A stretch of DNA of 64,000 nt, taken from contig CM061135.1 of the NCBI GenBank assembly GCA_030789695.1, positions 113,406,301-113,470,300 of the forward strand. Reading direction: 5' to 3'. This stretch comes from Scilla litardierei (taxonomy: Eukaryota; Streptophyta; Magnoliopsida; Asparagales; Asparagaceae). The position numbers and the translations under genes were made by a program. Positions 21,060-31,710 of the stretch are shown here, in pieces. Within the stretch, counting starts at the first letter, position 1. Every line of letters begins with the position of its first letter. Below the pieces are notes generated by a model. That model was not told the DNA's origin. It ran no database searches and saw only the letters and a program-made list of their open reading frames with translations.

Positions 21060-22890
21060 GAACCCTTCCTCATCCTCGAGGAAGACGAGTGAGAATAGGA
21101 GCTCGGAGGGGAAAATAAAAAGGAAGAAACGAAAAAAAAAGGGAAATCCTAGATTGCCCGTCAGATCCACCAAAAACTAACACGACACACTAAGCAAGCA
21201 CGCGAGAAGCATGGCACTAGGCCCAGGAATTCGAGTCCCTACTAGTGTCATGGGTCCACGTGGTTAAGCACAAGTGAGTGTGGTTGTGAGCTAGCCAATG
21301 GTGTTGCTATCTAAATTGTGCAATCAATCTCCATATACACATATCCATGGAATGACCCAAATATCGAATCAATTCGAATTAGCGGTGAATAATAGTTCAA
21401 GCATGCATGAGAAATAGAGTAAGAATAGAAACATATCATATGTCAGGGACTCTACTGCTAGGAACTAGGAAATCGCGGCACGATTGCCAAGATGATTTCT
21501 AGAAAATTCCTATGCCAAGTGTGTTCGAAAACGAAAGGGGTTGAGTAGGTGTGGAGGAGAGCACTTGGTGCAAATTCTCGCCTTCCCTTTATTCATGGCG
21601 GTAGGAGTAATATTCACAACATAGAATTTTTTTTGGGTTTGGGATATTTGTAGATTTTTTTGGATTCTGGCTATACATATTCTTTCTTTTCTCCTTTTTT
21701 TGAAAGTGGGATAATGCGCATTCTCCAAAAGCGGGAGAACGATGCGCAGGTAAGTGGAAAAATGGTGTACTCTCCCAAGTGGAAGTAAAGTACACGACGA
21801 GGGGATCTGCACCAAGTAAAAAAAGAATTCGAATTCTAAACACTTGGCAAAAGGAAAAAAATTCGCAGATCAGAGCGTAAGCATCATGTGTTATCCTAGT
21901 CCTATTGGTAGAGTCTCGACATACCGCATATTCAAAATTGAAGCATGATAGTCTAGGGGTCATCCAAGGATAGGCATATAAAACAAAATGACGACCTAGA
22001 AACACACCAACTAGCTAGTCGTAGCACACAACTCAACACATAAAGCAAAGTGAACCCACTGAGCATAAAATGCAATAGAACTCGGCTTCCTAGGGTTAGT
22101 GAAGATAGGTGTCATTGCTTAGCTATGTGTGTGTGTGTGTGTGTGTGTGGTTTAGTGGCAGTTTCATTATGTGGGGTCATCTCTAAGAGAGGGATAATAA
22201 AAAGGAGATAAAAAGAAAAAATGACGAAAATGACTCAAAATGGTGAAAAAGACACGACTGATGCACATAGTGCGACTCTCTAAGCTGAACATTGCATTAC
22301 CCTCAATGCAATAGGAATAAACGCGGAAGGGCAACGAAAGATAGGAGGGAAGTACGCACCAATAAAGAAAAGGGAAAAACAAGAAAAATACACAAAACGA
22401 GACATAGAAAAATAACGAAAATAAATAATCAAACCAACTATACAAAAGATATACACACAAACACATAAAACAAGCACACGACAAACAAGCGACACGATAA
22501 CAAACACGAAATATTGATCTCCCCAAGCTGATCTTGACAATGCCAGAAAAAAGATATGGTCGTGGTGAATCAGAAAAATTGGCTAGGGGAAAAAATCAGA
22601 AAAAAGGAAATCAGGGTGCAGGAGCGGGAGGTTCCTCATCTTCCTCGGAAGAGAGTGGCACAGACGAAGAAATGGAAAAATCATGAAAAATAAACAAAAA
22701 GACGGATCTCTCACTGTCGAGAGGATTCATGTTTATTGAAAGCATAAAATTTTACGCTATTGCTACTATACTGGATTGATATCACATATAGCAAAAGGCG
22801 GGTCCAGTATCTTTGTCGGTACCAGCAACTGCTCCAGCTGCTCCTTCCGTGGCTCTGCCAGGCGCGTGTGTCCCAGAACACCTACGAACT
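21060..22890 (-). other. Element B 3' noncoding region
   Basis: No credible gene. The region 21840-22020 and the motif 'attgcattgagggtaatgcaa' on the minus strand (~22290-22311) are related to element C at 34030-34440. A (GT)n run is at 22126-22149. Further polypurine-like motifs occur near 22270 and 22523. The order of blocks matches C from ORF-1 to the 3' LTR, but ORF-1 itself is absent. Confidence 0.65.
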
Positions 22891-24344
22891 CTAGCAATGC
22901 ATCCTCCAGATTTCCCACATGGACTCCACCTGTACCCTGCAGAGAATAGGATGCATCAGTTTGTTGCAAAATTTCACCCTCATAATAAAAGTATTCCTAA
23001 GAGGATCGTCTACAGAAATATATGAAATAAATAGCGGTGGATGATACTCCCCTGGAAATAATTCGAAATCATCTTGTGTTGTGATAGCTATCTCCGTGGT
23101 GTCCTCTCTCAGCTGCTCAGGTAAATCTGGATCATAGATGTGGACTTCCTCGTCAGGTTCGTTTAGATATGACACGTCCAAGCATACCTCCGATACATAA
23201 TCGTACGTGTGTTGCAAAAGGTACGACGTGTCAAGAATATCTGAATCAAAATAAGTATCAGATGGAATACATGATTTAGAAATGGAATGGGTAGAAATAT
23301 CTCCATGGGTGGGAGCAGTAAGCTCTGTGGGATAATCCTGGTGTTAGTGGAAGGATGAGGTGGCTGCAGAAGCTCTAATGAAGGAGGGTAGTGCTCGGGA
23401 TCCTCATGAATGGTTGTGTCCTCGTCTCGATGCACGACCTCCTCGTCGATAAGCCCTGGCTCCGTGTGTAAGGCCTCCTCAAAAGCATACTCTGGCTCCA
23501 CATGGTGCCATTTTGCCTCCTCATCAACTATCAATGTAGGCTCTCTCTAGAATGGTGATGTCGGCTGCTTATGTGTGTCAACTTGTGGGGATGTATCATG
23601 TGGAGGAGAATGCCCGGGAGCAATCCAAAAATGTAGTCTATCCCCCTCAAGACTGACATGGACGTCTTCCTTAATTGTTCCTGCAGCCGAAACACGGTTC
23701 ATAACAAAATCTCCAAATCGTAGCTCAAATGTATCGCCTGTTGTAATGCTAACTGAACCGGTGAACCTCACGGACTCCAAGAGGCCCTCCAATAAGTTCT
23801 GAAATGTGTCCTCCTCTGGTGATGCATATGACTCAATTCCTGCTTCCTTCACTGCCTCTTCATCCATCCACTCTTCATATGCAATAGCTGTATCGTATGA
23901 TGTGGGATCGACGATGGCACATTCTGGCTCTGGTAATATGACTGGTGATGATTCTTGCCCATAAGATGAAGAAGCAGAACTAAAATCCTTAGAAATCATT
24001 GAAGCCTTAAGCATGAGATCATCGATTTCAGGGTCTGTCTTCACCAATTCCAATTGGAAATCGCCCCTTTCAATCTTGGCTGTCATTTCAACCTGTTGAG
24101 TAAGCATCCCATCAAGAAGGTGATCTCCCGTCTGAGCGTTCTGATCAAAATCTGTGGTCCACATGGAAGCATGCATCCCATCAAAAGGGTATTCTCCCAT
24201 CTGAGCACTCTGATCAAAATAGTATTGTCCCATCTGAGAACTCTGATCAAAATAGTATTGTCCCATCTGATCACTCTGATCAAAATAGTATTCTCCCATC
24301 TGAGCTCTCTGATCAAAATCTGTGGTCCATATAGTATAATCCAT
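22891..24344 (-). pseudogene. Element B unidentified acidic protein, broken
   Basis: The frame opens at 24344, about 250 bp after the primer site, where gag would normally be. It begins with four degenerate 11-residue repeats (type QMGxYYFDQSx), then becomes acidic and Glu/Pro-rich. An in-frame TAG at 23547-23549 is followed by ~128 open codons in the same frame (to 23163). A shift then leads to the frame 22891-23217, whose IYDPDLP and PGEYHPP stretch aligns with the element D remnant at 2235-2504. I recognise no capsid, zinc knuckle or enzyme motif. It may be a degenerate gag-like product or a protein specific to these derivatives. Confidence 0.45.
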
Positions 24345-24590
24345 ATTACCTGATCAACAAAGATACATACCTGGAGAAAAATATCAGTGGCACAAAAGAA
24401 TATAGAAATGATAGTAATGGTGGCGAGGGTGAAAATTCCCCAGTAATAGTCTACCAACCCTCTACAACGAATTTGTACAATATGTCCATGCAAAATTAAA
24501 AAGGGCGAAGAATGTGAAAATGATCACCGGGTAAGGATGTGAGCTAGTCTCAGGGATAATAGGTTCCTAAATGTAAACAAGCATGTTGCG

Positions 24591-24608
24591 TCCCCGGCAA
24601 CAACGCCA
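24591..24608 (-). other. Element B primer binding site (tRNA-Asp)
   Basis: The minus strand reads TGGCGTTGTTGCCGGGGA, one mismatch from the complement of the plant tRNA-Asp 3' end used by Athila. It lies seven bases inside the LTR edge at 24616. Confidence 0.85.
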
Positions 24609-24615
24609 TAGAGCT

Positions 24616-26209
24616 TGACCTCCCGTCTGTTTGACAATAAAATCGGGACGGGGATACCAGGATTAAAATTTGTAAATCGCATGCGCACGGGGTCGAAGTA
24701 TGGCTTGGGGGTAGAACACAGGGAGGTGTGTGTTGTGCTTGTGAACAATCGGGAACCGGATCACCCGATGGGTGAGCTAGCCATATCGCTTGGTGGGTTG
24801 TCATGATGTTAAACTATGGAAAATGTGTAAGATATAAAAAAGGTAATCTAGGACTATGGCTTCCGCCCTATCATGAGTTCTCACTATTACGACTGACAGA
24901 TAGGCATGTGATCGGATTCTAGAGTTTAGCGGTGAGACGTTGCCTCTGACAGTGGTACCTAGCGTCCCATGGGCCCGATATTCCGGTCGATGCCCAGAAT
25001 GATACACTAGGTCTACCAGAGTTAGGACGGTGGGCATTCCCATGTCCAACACCGACCGACTCTGGGAGCACTAATCTCGCAATGATTGCTCCCGGCATTT
25101 CATCCAAGCCGTTCCCACGCACGAGGAATCAATGTTTACGCTAGGGGTGTGAGCTATGGCTAGAGGATCAAACTCCCATTTTATTTCCCCTTGGCCCGAC
25201 GGTCAAGGGTGGTCTTTCTCCCGCCAATGAAAATAAAACGCCCCCGCGTAACCATCTAAATCCCTATATCTTATCGAATCCCTAATCCTATGGCCGTTCT
25301 AGAGAGAACCCACGAAGGGGCTTCCACCAATGTCCCAGATTTAAGAACTAATCACTAATCATTGTAAGAGATTCAATACAACAAATTATATCCATCAAAA
25401 TAGAAATTAAGCAATAGATTACTATAGAAAACGATAGTATAAACGCGATATCAAAGTATTAGAACGATCAAAAAACTTACAAAATGAGTTTAATTGAAAG
25501 CAGCCAAAATCCCTAAAACAGCTTAAGAAAATGGGGATTACGTTTTCTGGGAAACCTAGCCCTATTTATACATTTTGGCAAGATGCCAGGGAATATTCCC
25601 ACTAAAAGAAAAAAATAAACGTCCACCCGATAGGTTGAAACTTCAACCAGTTTCAACCGATCGGGTGAGACGATCAGGAAACTAGGTCTTCGGCTCTGAT
25701 AAATCTCACTCGATAGCGATCGGGTGAGTCCTTGAAATCTCGAGCTAGGGATGCAGCTGCTACGGTGACCCGATCGGTTGACCGGTTGACAAGTCAACCG
25801 ATCAGGTGAACTTTGGCTCTCAAAATAGTGGGATCTGTCACGACCACCCGATCATTGAACCGATCGGTTGGGGTTTGCTTCTTCCTTGCTTCTTGCTCGG
25901 TTCTGATATGGGTGCACAAACCGATCGGGTGGATCTGTCCACCAGATCGGTTGAGGGCTGATACATGATTTAACTTGATGATTGGCCCTCAGGTTCTCGT
26001 GCGACACCTCCCGTTGCTCCGGGGACTCATGATGTTGGCCTTCTATGTCCCCTACGCCAGCAATATCCTGCAAAAGTACACAAACACAACGAAGGTGAAA
26101 AGGAACTAAAAACACAATGGAATGGATACGAAACAACGAAAAACAACGTGAAATTATGGAGAAGACGTGCGTGTATATATATATATATATATAATATAAA
26201 CATACATCA
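24616..26209 (-). repeat. Element B 5' LTR
   Basis: Full-length LTR. On the minus strand it begins TGATGTATG (26209) and ends at 24616 before the primer site. The TATA element is at 25562-25571; CGATCGG-type motifs lie upstream of it at ~25618-25960. A (TA)n stretch at 26174-26193 is expanded relative to the other copy. Confidence 0.85.
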
Positions 26210-26214
26210 GGCAT
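26210..26214. other. GGCAT target duplication, left copy
   Basis: Five bases between the end of B's 5' LTR (26209) and the start of C's 5' LTR (26215). Repeated at 36928-36932 after C. The same five bases also border B's right end, so C landed exactly next to B. Confidence 0.85.
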
Positions 26215-27772
26215 TGACGTGCGCTTATATTTCATATATTCACGCACGTTTTCTTTTGTGTTTCTCCGTGTTTTCCGCCGTCTCTTATTCGTTTTCGTAT
26301 ATTTTCCCGTTTTCTTTCACTTTTCTTTGTTTGTCCAATGATTGCAGGAGTTCGACCACGTAGGGGACCTTTTACGATGATATCCCAAGTCCCCGGAGCA
26401 ACGGGAGAAGTCACGCATGATCCAGGGGGTCAAACGGCGAAGTATTCATCTTTCAGCCCCTCACCCGGTCGGTTGGTCATCTCCAACCGATCGGGTGATG
26501 CACGCGTGCACCAACCGGTCTCTGCCGCAGCTCACAACGAAGTCACCCGACCGGTTCACAGACCGGTTCAGCGGGGGCTATTCTCTATTTTCTCGAAGCA
26601 AAGCGCCAATCGATCGGGTGACTCTCACCCGATCGGTTCATCTGTAGCTGAGAAAGATGAGCTGAAGACACGGACGTCGAACCGGCCGATTAACCCGATC
26701 GCTCCAAGATCCAACCGGTCGCTCAAGAACTCACCCGATCGGTTCATGTGATCGGGTGAAAACTCGCCGTTTTCTGATATTTATTTGTAACGGATCAACC
26801 GATCGGTTGACTTGTCAACCGATCGGTTGATGCGACGGCCTATATATAGAACCCCTAGGGTTCCAGAAACGGGAGTTGCTGTTTTTCTACTGTTCTATTT
26901 CCTTGTGACGGCTGTAATTGTTACTCTTTTGTAAGTTTTCAGATCTTTCTAAAATTTTAGTATTGTCTTTATTACTCCTTTACTTCCGTATTGCAATTGT
27001 CCGATTATGATTTCAACGGTTAAATTTCATTTAGATTGCTTTTTCATGAATTTTTGTGAGTAGTTCCCAAATCTGGGATTTTGGTGGAAACCCCTTCGGG
27101 GGCTCTTCCCGATGCGTCCATAGGGTTAGGAAATCGATAGGGAGTAGGAATCTAACGGTTACGCGGGGCGTTTCATTGTCATCGACGGGAAAAAGACCGC
27201 CTTTGACCGTCGGGCCAAGGGGGAATAAACTTGGCGGTTGACTCCCTAGCCAAAGCTCACGCCTTTAGCGTAGACGCCGAATCCTAGCACGCGGGAGCGG
27301 CAGGATGAGACGTTGGGAGATATCGTTGCGGACTTAGTGCTCCCGGGATCGATCAGTGTTAATGGACACGGGAGTGCCCACTGATCGAATCCGGGAAGTC
27401 CGGTGTATCATCCTGGGCACCGACCGGAATATCGGGCCCATGGGACGCCGGTACCACTTTCAGAGGCAACGTCTCACCATTAGACCCTAATCCCGATCGC
27501 TATCCATACCCGTAGGTCGTATCGGCGAGAGTCTCTCGTCGGGTTGGAAACCAAAGTCCCGGGTTTACTTTCTTTTCGTTCATACGCTTTTATTTTCTTT
27601 CGTGACAACCAACCTCCGATTCGGGCTAGCTCGCCCCTCGGGGTGATTTAGGTCCTACCTGACCCAAGCACAACCTCGCCTCCCTGAGTTCGATATTCCC
27701 GTACCCTACACTAACCGTGAAACTTGCGGTAAACGACACCGTGCCGCCGCGACGCAAGCGGGGCGCCGGTCA
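26215..27772 (+). repeat. Element C 5' LTR
   Basis: Begins TGACGTGCGC and ends GCGCCGGTCA. It holds the CGATCGG motif cluster (26461-26831) followed by TATA (26840-26849). A downstream part (~27350-27470) is shared with B's LTR in inverted orientation on this map. Confidence 0.95.
26461..26849 (+). promoter_or_regulatory. Element C LTR promoter: CGATCGG motif array plus TATA box
   Basis: Within ~370 bp there are six exact CGATCGG cores, mostly within ACCGATCGGGTGA, ACCCGATCGGTT or AACCGATCGGTTGA, and about as many variants (CGGTCGG, GACCGG, CCGGTC). TCAACCGATCGGTTGA, a perfect 16-bp palindrome, occurs twice just before TATATATAG at 26841-26849. The array is repeated in the 3' LTR (35616-36004). 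Transcription would start shortly after the TATA; binding of a factor is inferred. Confidence 0.7.
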
Positions 27773-27778
27773 AGTTTA

Positions 27779-27796
27779 TGGCGCCGTTGCCGGGGA
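27779..27796 (+). other. Element C primer binding site (tRNA-Asp)
   Basis: TGGCGCCGTTGCCGGGGA is the exact complement of the plant tRNA-Asp 3' end including CCA, the known primer of Athila elements. It lies six bases after the LTR. Confidence 0.95.
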
Positions 27797-27965
27797 GGCA
27801 ACGTGCTTGATATTTTAGGATCTCTTGAACCCTCGTGTCTAGCTCACATCCCTACCTCGCGATAATTTTCGCATTCTCCTTTTTCTTTTTTATTTTTCTT
27901 ATTTTTATTTCTTATATTATCTGTTTCTTTCCCACTTGTCGCTTCACGGGTGTTTGTTGTTTTTC

Positions 27966-30710
27966 ATGCGCAGGAGTTCAAGGAGTCTTGACGACTTGAT
28001 CCCCCTCGATCCAGAGATTAACGCCACCCTTAGGCGCTTGGCCGCCGAGAAGCGGAGAAGGGAAGATCCCGAATCCATGGAGGAGAACACCCCACCTCAG
28101 AAGTCTCTGCTGGAATACTCGATGCCATCTATCGAGTCCACTTCCGCCATCCGTCCTCCAGCTATCACGGCCCAAAGCTTTGAGCTAAAGCCGTCATTGG
28201 TGACATGGATCCAGTAGGATCAGTTTGCGGGTGCACCCATGGAGAGCCCGATCGAGCATCTAGACTCCTTCTTGGAGAAGTGTGACACCTTCCGGATTAA
28301 TGGTGTCACGACAGAGGCTATCCGTCTGAAGCTGTTCCCCTTCTCCTTGCGAGACAAAGCAAAGCAATGGCTAAGGGGGAAGGACCCCAACACTTTCAAC
28401 ACCTGGGAGAAGCTCTCCAACGCTTTTCTGACAAAGTTCTTTCCTCCGGGGAAGACCATGAAGTTGAGGAGTGAAATCTCCTCCTTCTCCCAGGCCAGCC
28501 ACGAGTCCTTGCATGAAGCTTGGACGAGATATAAAGAGATGCAAAGAAGATGCCCTCACCATGAGCTTCCGAAGTGGCAGATTATCAATCTGTTCTACAA
28601 TGGGTTGAGGGATGACCTAAAATCTTCTATGGACGCCGCGGCTGGGGGTTCCTTCATGTCTAGAAGCGAGGAAGATGCCGGGAATATTCTGGAAAATATG
28701 GCATCCAACAATGAGCGGTGGTGTGACGAAAGAGCCACACCAAGAACTGGGGGTATACACAGAGTCGAGGACGTCGACAAACTTTCAAGCAAGTTTGACT
28801 TGCTTTCGACCCAGATCTCCGCACTGATGGTAGGAGCTGGTGGGGCCGGTACATAGCAAGTTTCTGCGGTAGAGTCCGAATTTCTTGGGGAATTCGACGG
28901 TGGTGACATCTCACCACCGTTGGATCAGGCGAGCGCACTATTTTACAACCCCACGGGGAATGCGCCATATCCACCAAGGACAAATTCCAACCCGACCTAC
29001 TCTCCCAACAACCGGAACCACCCGAATTTCAGCTACCGGCCACCATTTCAGCCCTCGCCGCCTCAGCAGCCGCAGCAACAAGCATATCAGCCGGCTAGGC
29101 CACAGCAGAGTCAGTTTCAATAGCAACAATATCAGCAGCAACCATCTCAGCAACCATCCTACGCCCCCAGGAATCAGTAGCCGTTCCAGCAGCAGCAGCA
29201 GTATGGCCAACAGAGGGCCGTCTCTCCGGTTGAGTCCCTCTTGACTCAATATATTACCAACCAGGAGAGGATCAACCAGAAGCTGGAAATGGGTCAGCGG
29301 GCCCTCACGGACCAAGTAACCCAGCTGGGGTTACAAGTGGCAAACCTTGCAAGGTCACAAAACCAATTACCGCCACAACCGGAGGTGAACCCGAGGGGAG
29401 CACCCCAGACATTGGCACTCGTGCACGAGCACGCGAATGTGTCCGCTATCGTTCTGAGAAGCGGGACACAAATTCCTACTAGAGTGCCCCCTAGCAACCT
29501 GGAAGCACCGTCGGTCGTTGAGAAACCGATCGAAAAATCAAACGACGCCGGTGCTTCGTCATCAAATCCTATGACTCCGGAGGGAGTCTCTGAAGAAGAG
29601 AAAGAGAAGAAGGAGGAAGAGAGCCCTAAAGTGTATAAACTCGTTGTGCCATTTCCCCAACGGTTGGCTCAGGCAAAAATTGATGAGAAATATGGCAAGT
29701 TCTTCGCCATGGTCAAGGACCTGAGTTTGCAGATCCCCTTCCTAGAAGCAATCGAAACAATCCCCTCCTATGCAAAATTCTTGAAAGATTTGGTGACTAG
29801 AGGGTCCAGAAAGGAGAAAGTAGTGTTGACGGCGGAGTGTAGCGCTCTTATCCAGAGGGAAAACCCGCCGAAACTCAAGGACCCGGGGAGCTTTTCCATT
29901 CCTTGCACGATCGGGGCAGTGAAGATTCATCGTGCACTCGTCGATCTAGGAGCGAGTGTTAGCTTGATGCCCTTGTCGATGTACAAGAGAATAGGAATGG
30001 GTGATTTGGAGCCCACCGGGATGACCCTGCAACTAGCTGACCGGTCGGTCAAATACCCGGTGGGAATTGTTGATGACCTACCGGTAAATGTGAGAGGGGT
30101 GCATGTGCCTGTGGACTTTGTGGTCATGGACATGCCCGAAGACGCACACACCCCCATTATCCTGGGACGGCCTTTCATGGCCACTGCTGGCGTTCTAATA
30201 GATGTGAAGAACGGAAAACTCTCCTTGAACGTCAGCGGAGAGAAAGTTGAGTTTGATCTGGGACTATCCATGAAGCACCCCGATCCCCCTGATGAACCTG
30301 GATGCAATTTGCTTGAGATAGAAGAAGAAAAAGCTGTAGAGGAGAGCTCCTGGGAGATTCTCCTGAGAAACCCCCCCGATGACTTGGGGGATTTAGAAGA
30401 TGAAGAAGGCCCCGAAGACAAAGAAGCTGCTGGAAAACCAAGTGCAGCGAGAATGACCCCTCCCGGGTTCCCCAAGACTCCTCCTGCGAGGAGAACGGGG
30501 AAAGAGCCCATGGACCTCACTAAAGACGAGGTCCGGATCCTGAAAAAGATGGCGGGAAGCGCCACCACCAAGGAAAAGCCCACGGACCCCAAGAACAAGG
30601 GAAGGGTAGTCGAGCAAGTATTTTTCCAGCCGCTTACTACCCCAAGTGCCTTCAGCTCCAGCGAGGAAGAGATGCCGAAGTTTGGGTATCACCCGTATCA
30701 GCCACCATGA
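27966..30710 (+). pseudogene. Element C gag-protease polyprotein, interrupted by four TAG codons
   Basis: One frame runs through the whole span with no frameshift. The retrotransposon gag domain (~28220-28650) shows LFPFSLRDKAKQWL, FLTKFFPPGKT and EAWTRYKEMQRRCPHH. A Gln/Pro-rich linker at ~28920-29220 has no zinc knuckle. The protease has the active-site motif as VDLGASVSLMP (Asp-Leu-Gly where most relatives have Asp-Ser/Thr-Gly), then LQLADRS and MPEDAHTPIILGRPF. An acidic tail ends at TGA 30708-30710. The four in-frame stops are all TAG (28216, 28857, 29121 and ~29178), mostly in Gln-rich context. I chose the ATG at 27966, which opens MRRSSRSLDD, the form seen at the start of A's gag. The product would be virus-like particle protein and its processing enzyme. 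Confidence 0.9.
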
Positions 30711-30903
30711 GCATCTCTTGCGGGCGTCGAGCCAACGACATTAAACAAGTGCGTTTCATGGGAGGCAACCCATGTTCTAAAATTTTTCCCACTTTTTAGC
30801 GTTAATTTTTACTTTATTTTATCTATTTTTATTAATAAAATCAGCCGCAAGAACATCCGTTTGGGGACTTAAGCAAATTTCTTGGTTTTTGCAGGAAACA
30901 GGC
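30711..30903 (+). other. Post-protease spacer of element C
   Basis: Contains 'attaaacaagtgcg' and 'gggaggcaaccca' (30741-30772), the Athila-type string that closes the pol region; it also occurs in element A at ~9030-9060. In complete Athila elements pol lies before such a string; here it follows the protease directly. Confidence 0.7.
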
Positions 30904-31270
30904 CCCAACCGATCGGGTGACAACTCACCCGATCGGTTGGGACGTATCAGATACATGCCGAGATCTGTCCCCATATGACCCGATCGGTTGAGTAATGAAG
31001 AGACCGGGTGGCAGACCGGGTGAGCTGGGGAGAACTCTCGGGAAATTTTGGGGAATATCAACCGATCGGTTGAGTTCGAGCGCGATCGGTTGACCTGACC
31101 GGGTGAGCAGCCCTAAGTTCTCGGGAAATTGAGTGGAGCGGCCAACCGATCGGTTGACAATTCAACCGATCGGTTTGCCTGTAGCATTTCTTCGGCAAGA
31201 TTTTCGACCTAACAGTCAACCGATCGGGTGACAAGTCACCCGATCGGTTCGACTTAAAACCCTATATAAA
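30904..31270 (+). promoter_or_regulatory. Element C internal promoter-like region: CGATCGG array plus TATA
   Basis: Nine exact CGATCGG cores in ~350 bp, many paired head to head. The first pair (30904-30920 and 30925-30941) forms a perfect inverted repeat with 17-bp arms and a 4-base centre. A second, imperfect pair is at 31215-31252. CTATATAAA at 31262-31270 follows, then a C-run and a ~440-bp leader to the ORF-1 ATG at 31711. The arrangement copies that of the LTR promoter. Confidence 0.65.
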
Positions 31271-31710
31271 CCCCCCCCCCGACACCCGCTCGTTTCCATC
31301 TTGCCCGATCGCAAAACCCCCAAAATCCACCGTCGTTTCGCTTTCCCCTCTTCGCCAACAACCGATCTTCACTCCCCCACGCCCTCTACTCCTCCATTAC
31401 TCCCACTCTCCACCTCCTTCATCAACCCCTCCATCATCTACACCCTCTCTCTCCTCCCATTCCGAGATTTTGACCTAATTTTCCCCCGAACCACCCCCAT
31501 TTCGAAAATTATTGCCGAAGGAGTTCGCCGCGGCTCCACGCTACTCTCGCTGAACAGTGTGGGGCATCAACGAGCAAGCTCCGCCACTCCGCTTGGGTAA
31601 ACTCGCTCCTAAGCTTATTTTATACATTTGCCCTATTTATTGTGCTTGCTCGTTTGCTTGTGTTGGTGTGCATCCACGATTTTTGCACTAATTCTTGCTC
31701 GCACACACAC

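Larger units (their letters stand above)
19824..26209 (-). mobile_element. Element B: minus-strand non-autonomous Athila-type derivative
   Basis: The 5' LTR is 24616-26209, followed on the minus strand by a tRNA-Asp primer site (24591-24608), an unidentified ORF remnant, a 3' noncoding region, a polypurine tract (21046-21059) and a 3' LTR (19824-21045) missing its last ~350 bp. It sits in the protease region of element A. The right-hand target sequence is GGCAT; the left one has gone with the LTR end. The LTRs resemble those of C in parts (CGATCGG motifs, the ATATCGGGCCCATGGGA block) but are not the same family. There is no gag capsid, protease or pol. Confidence 0.75.
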
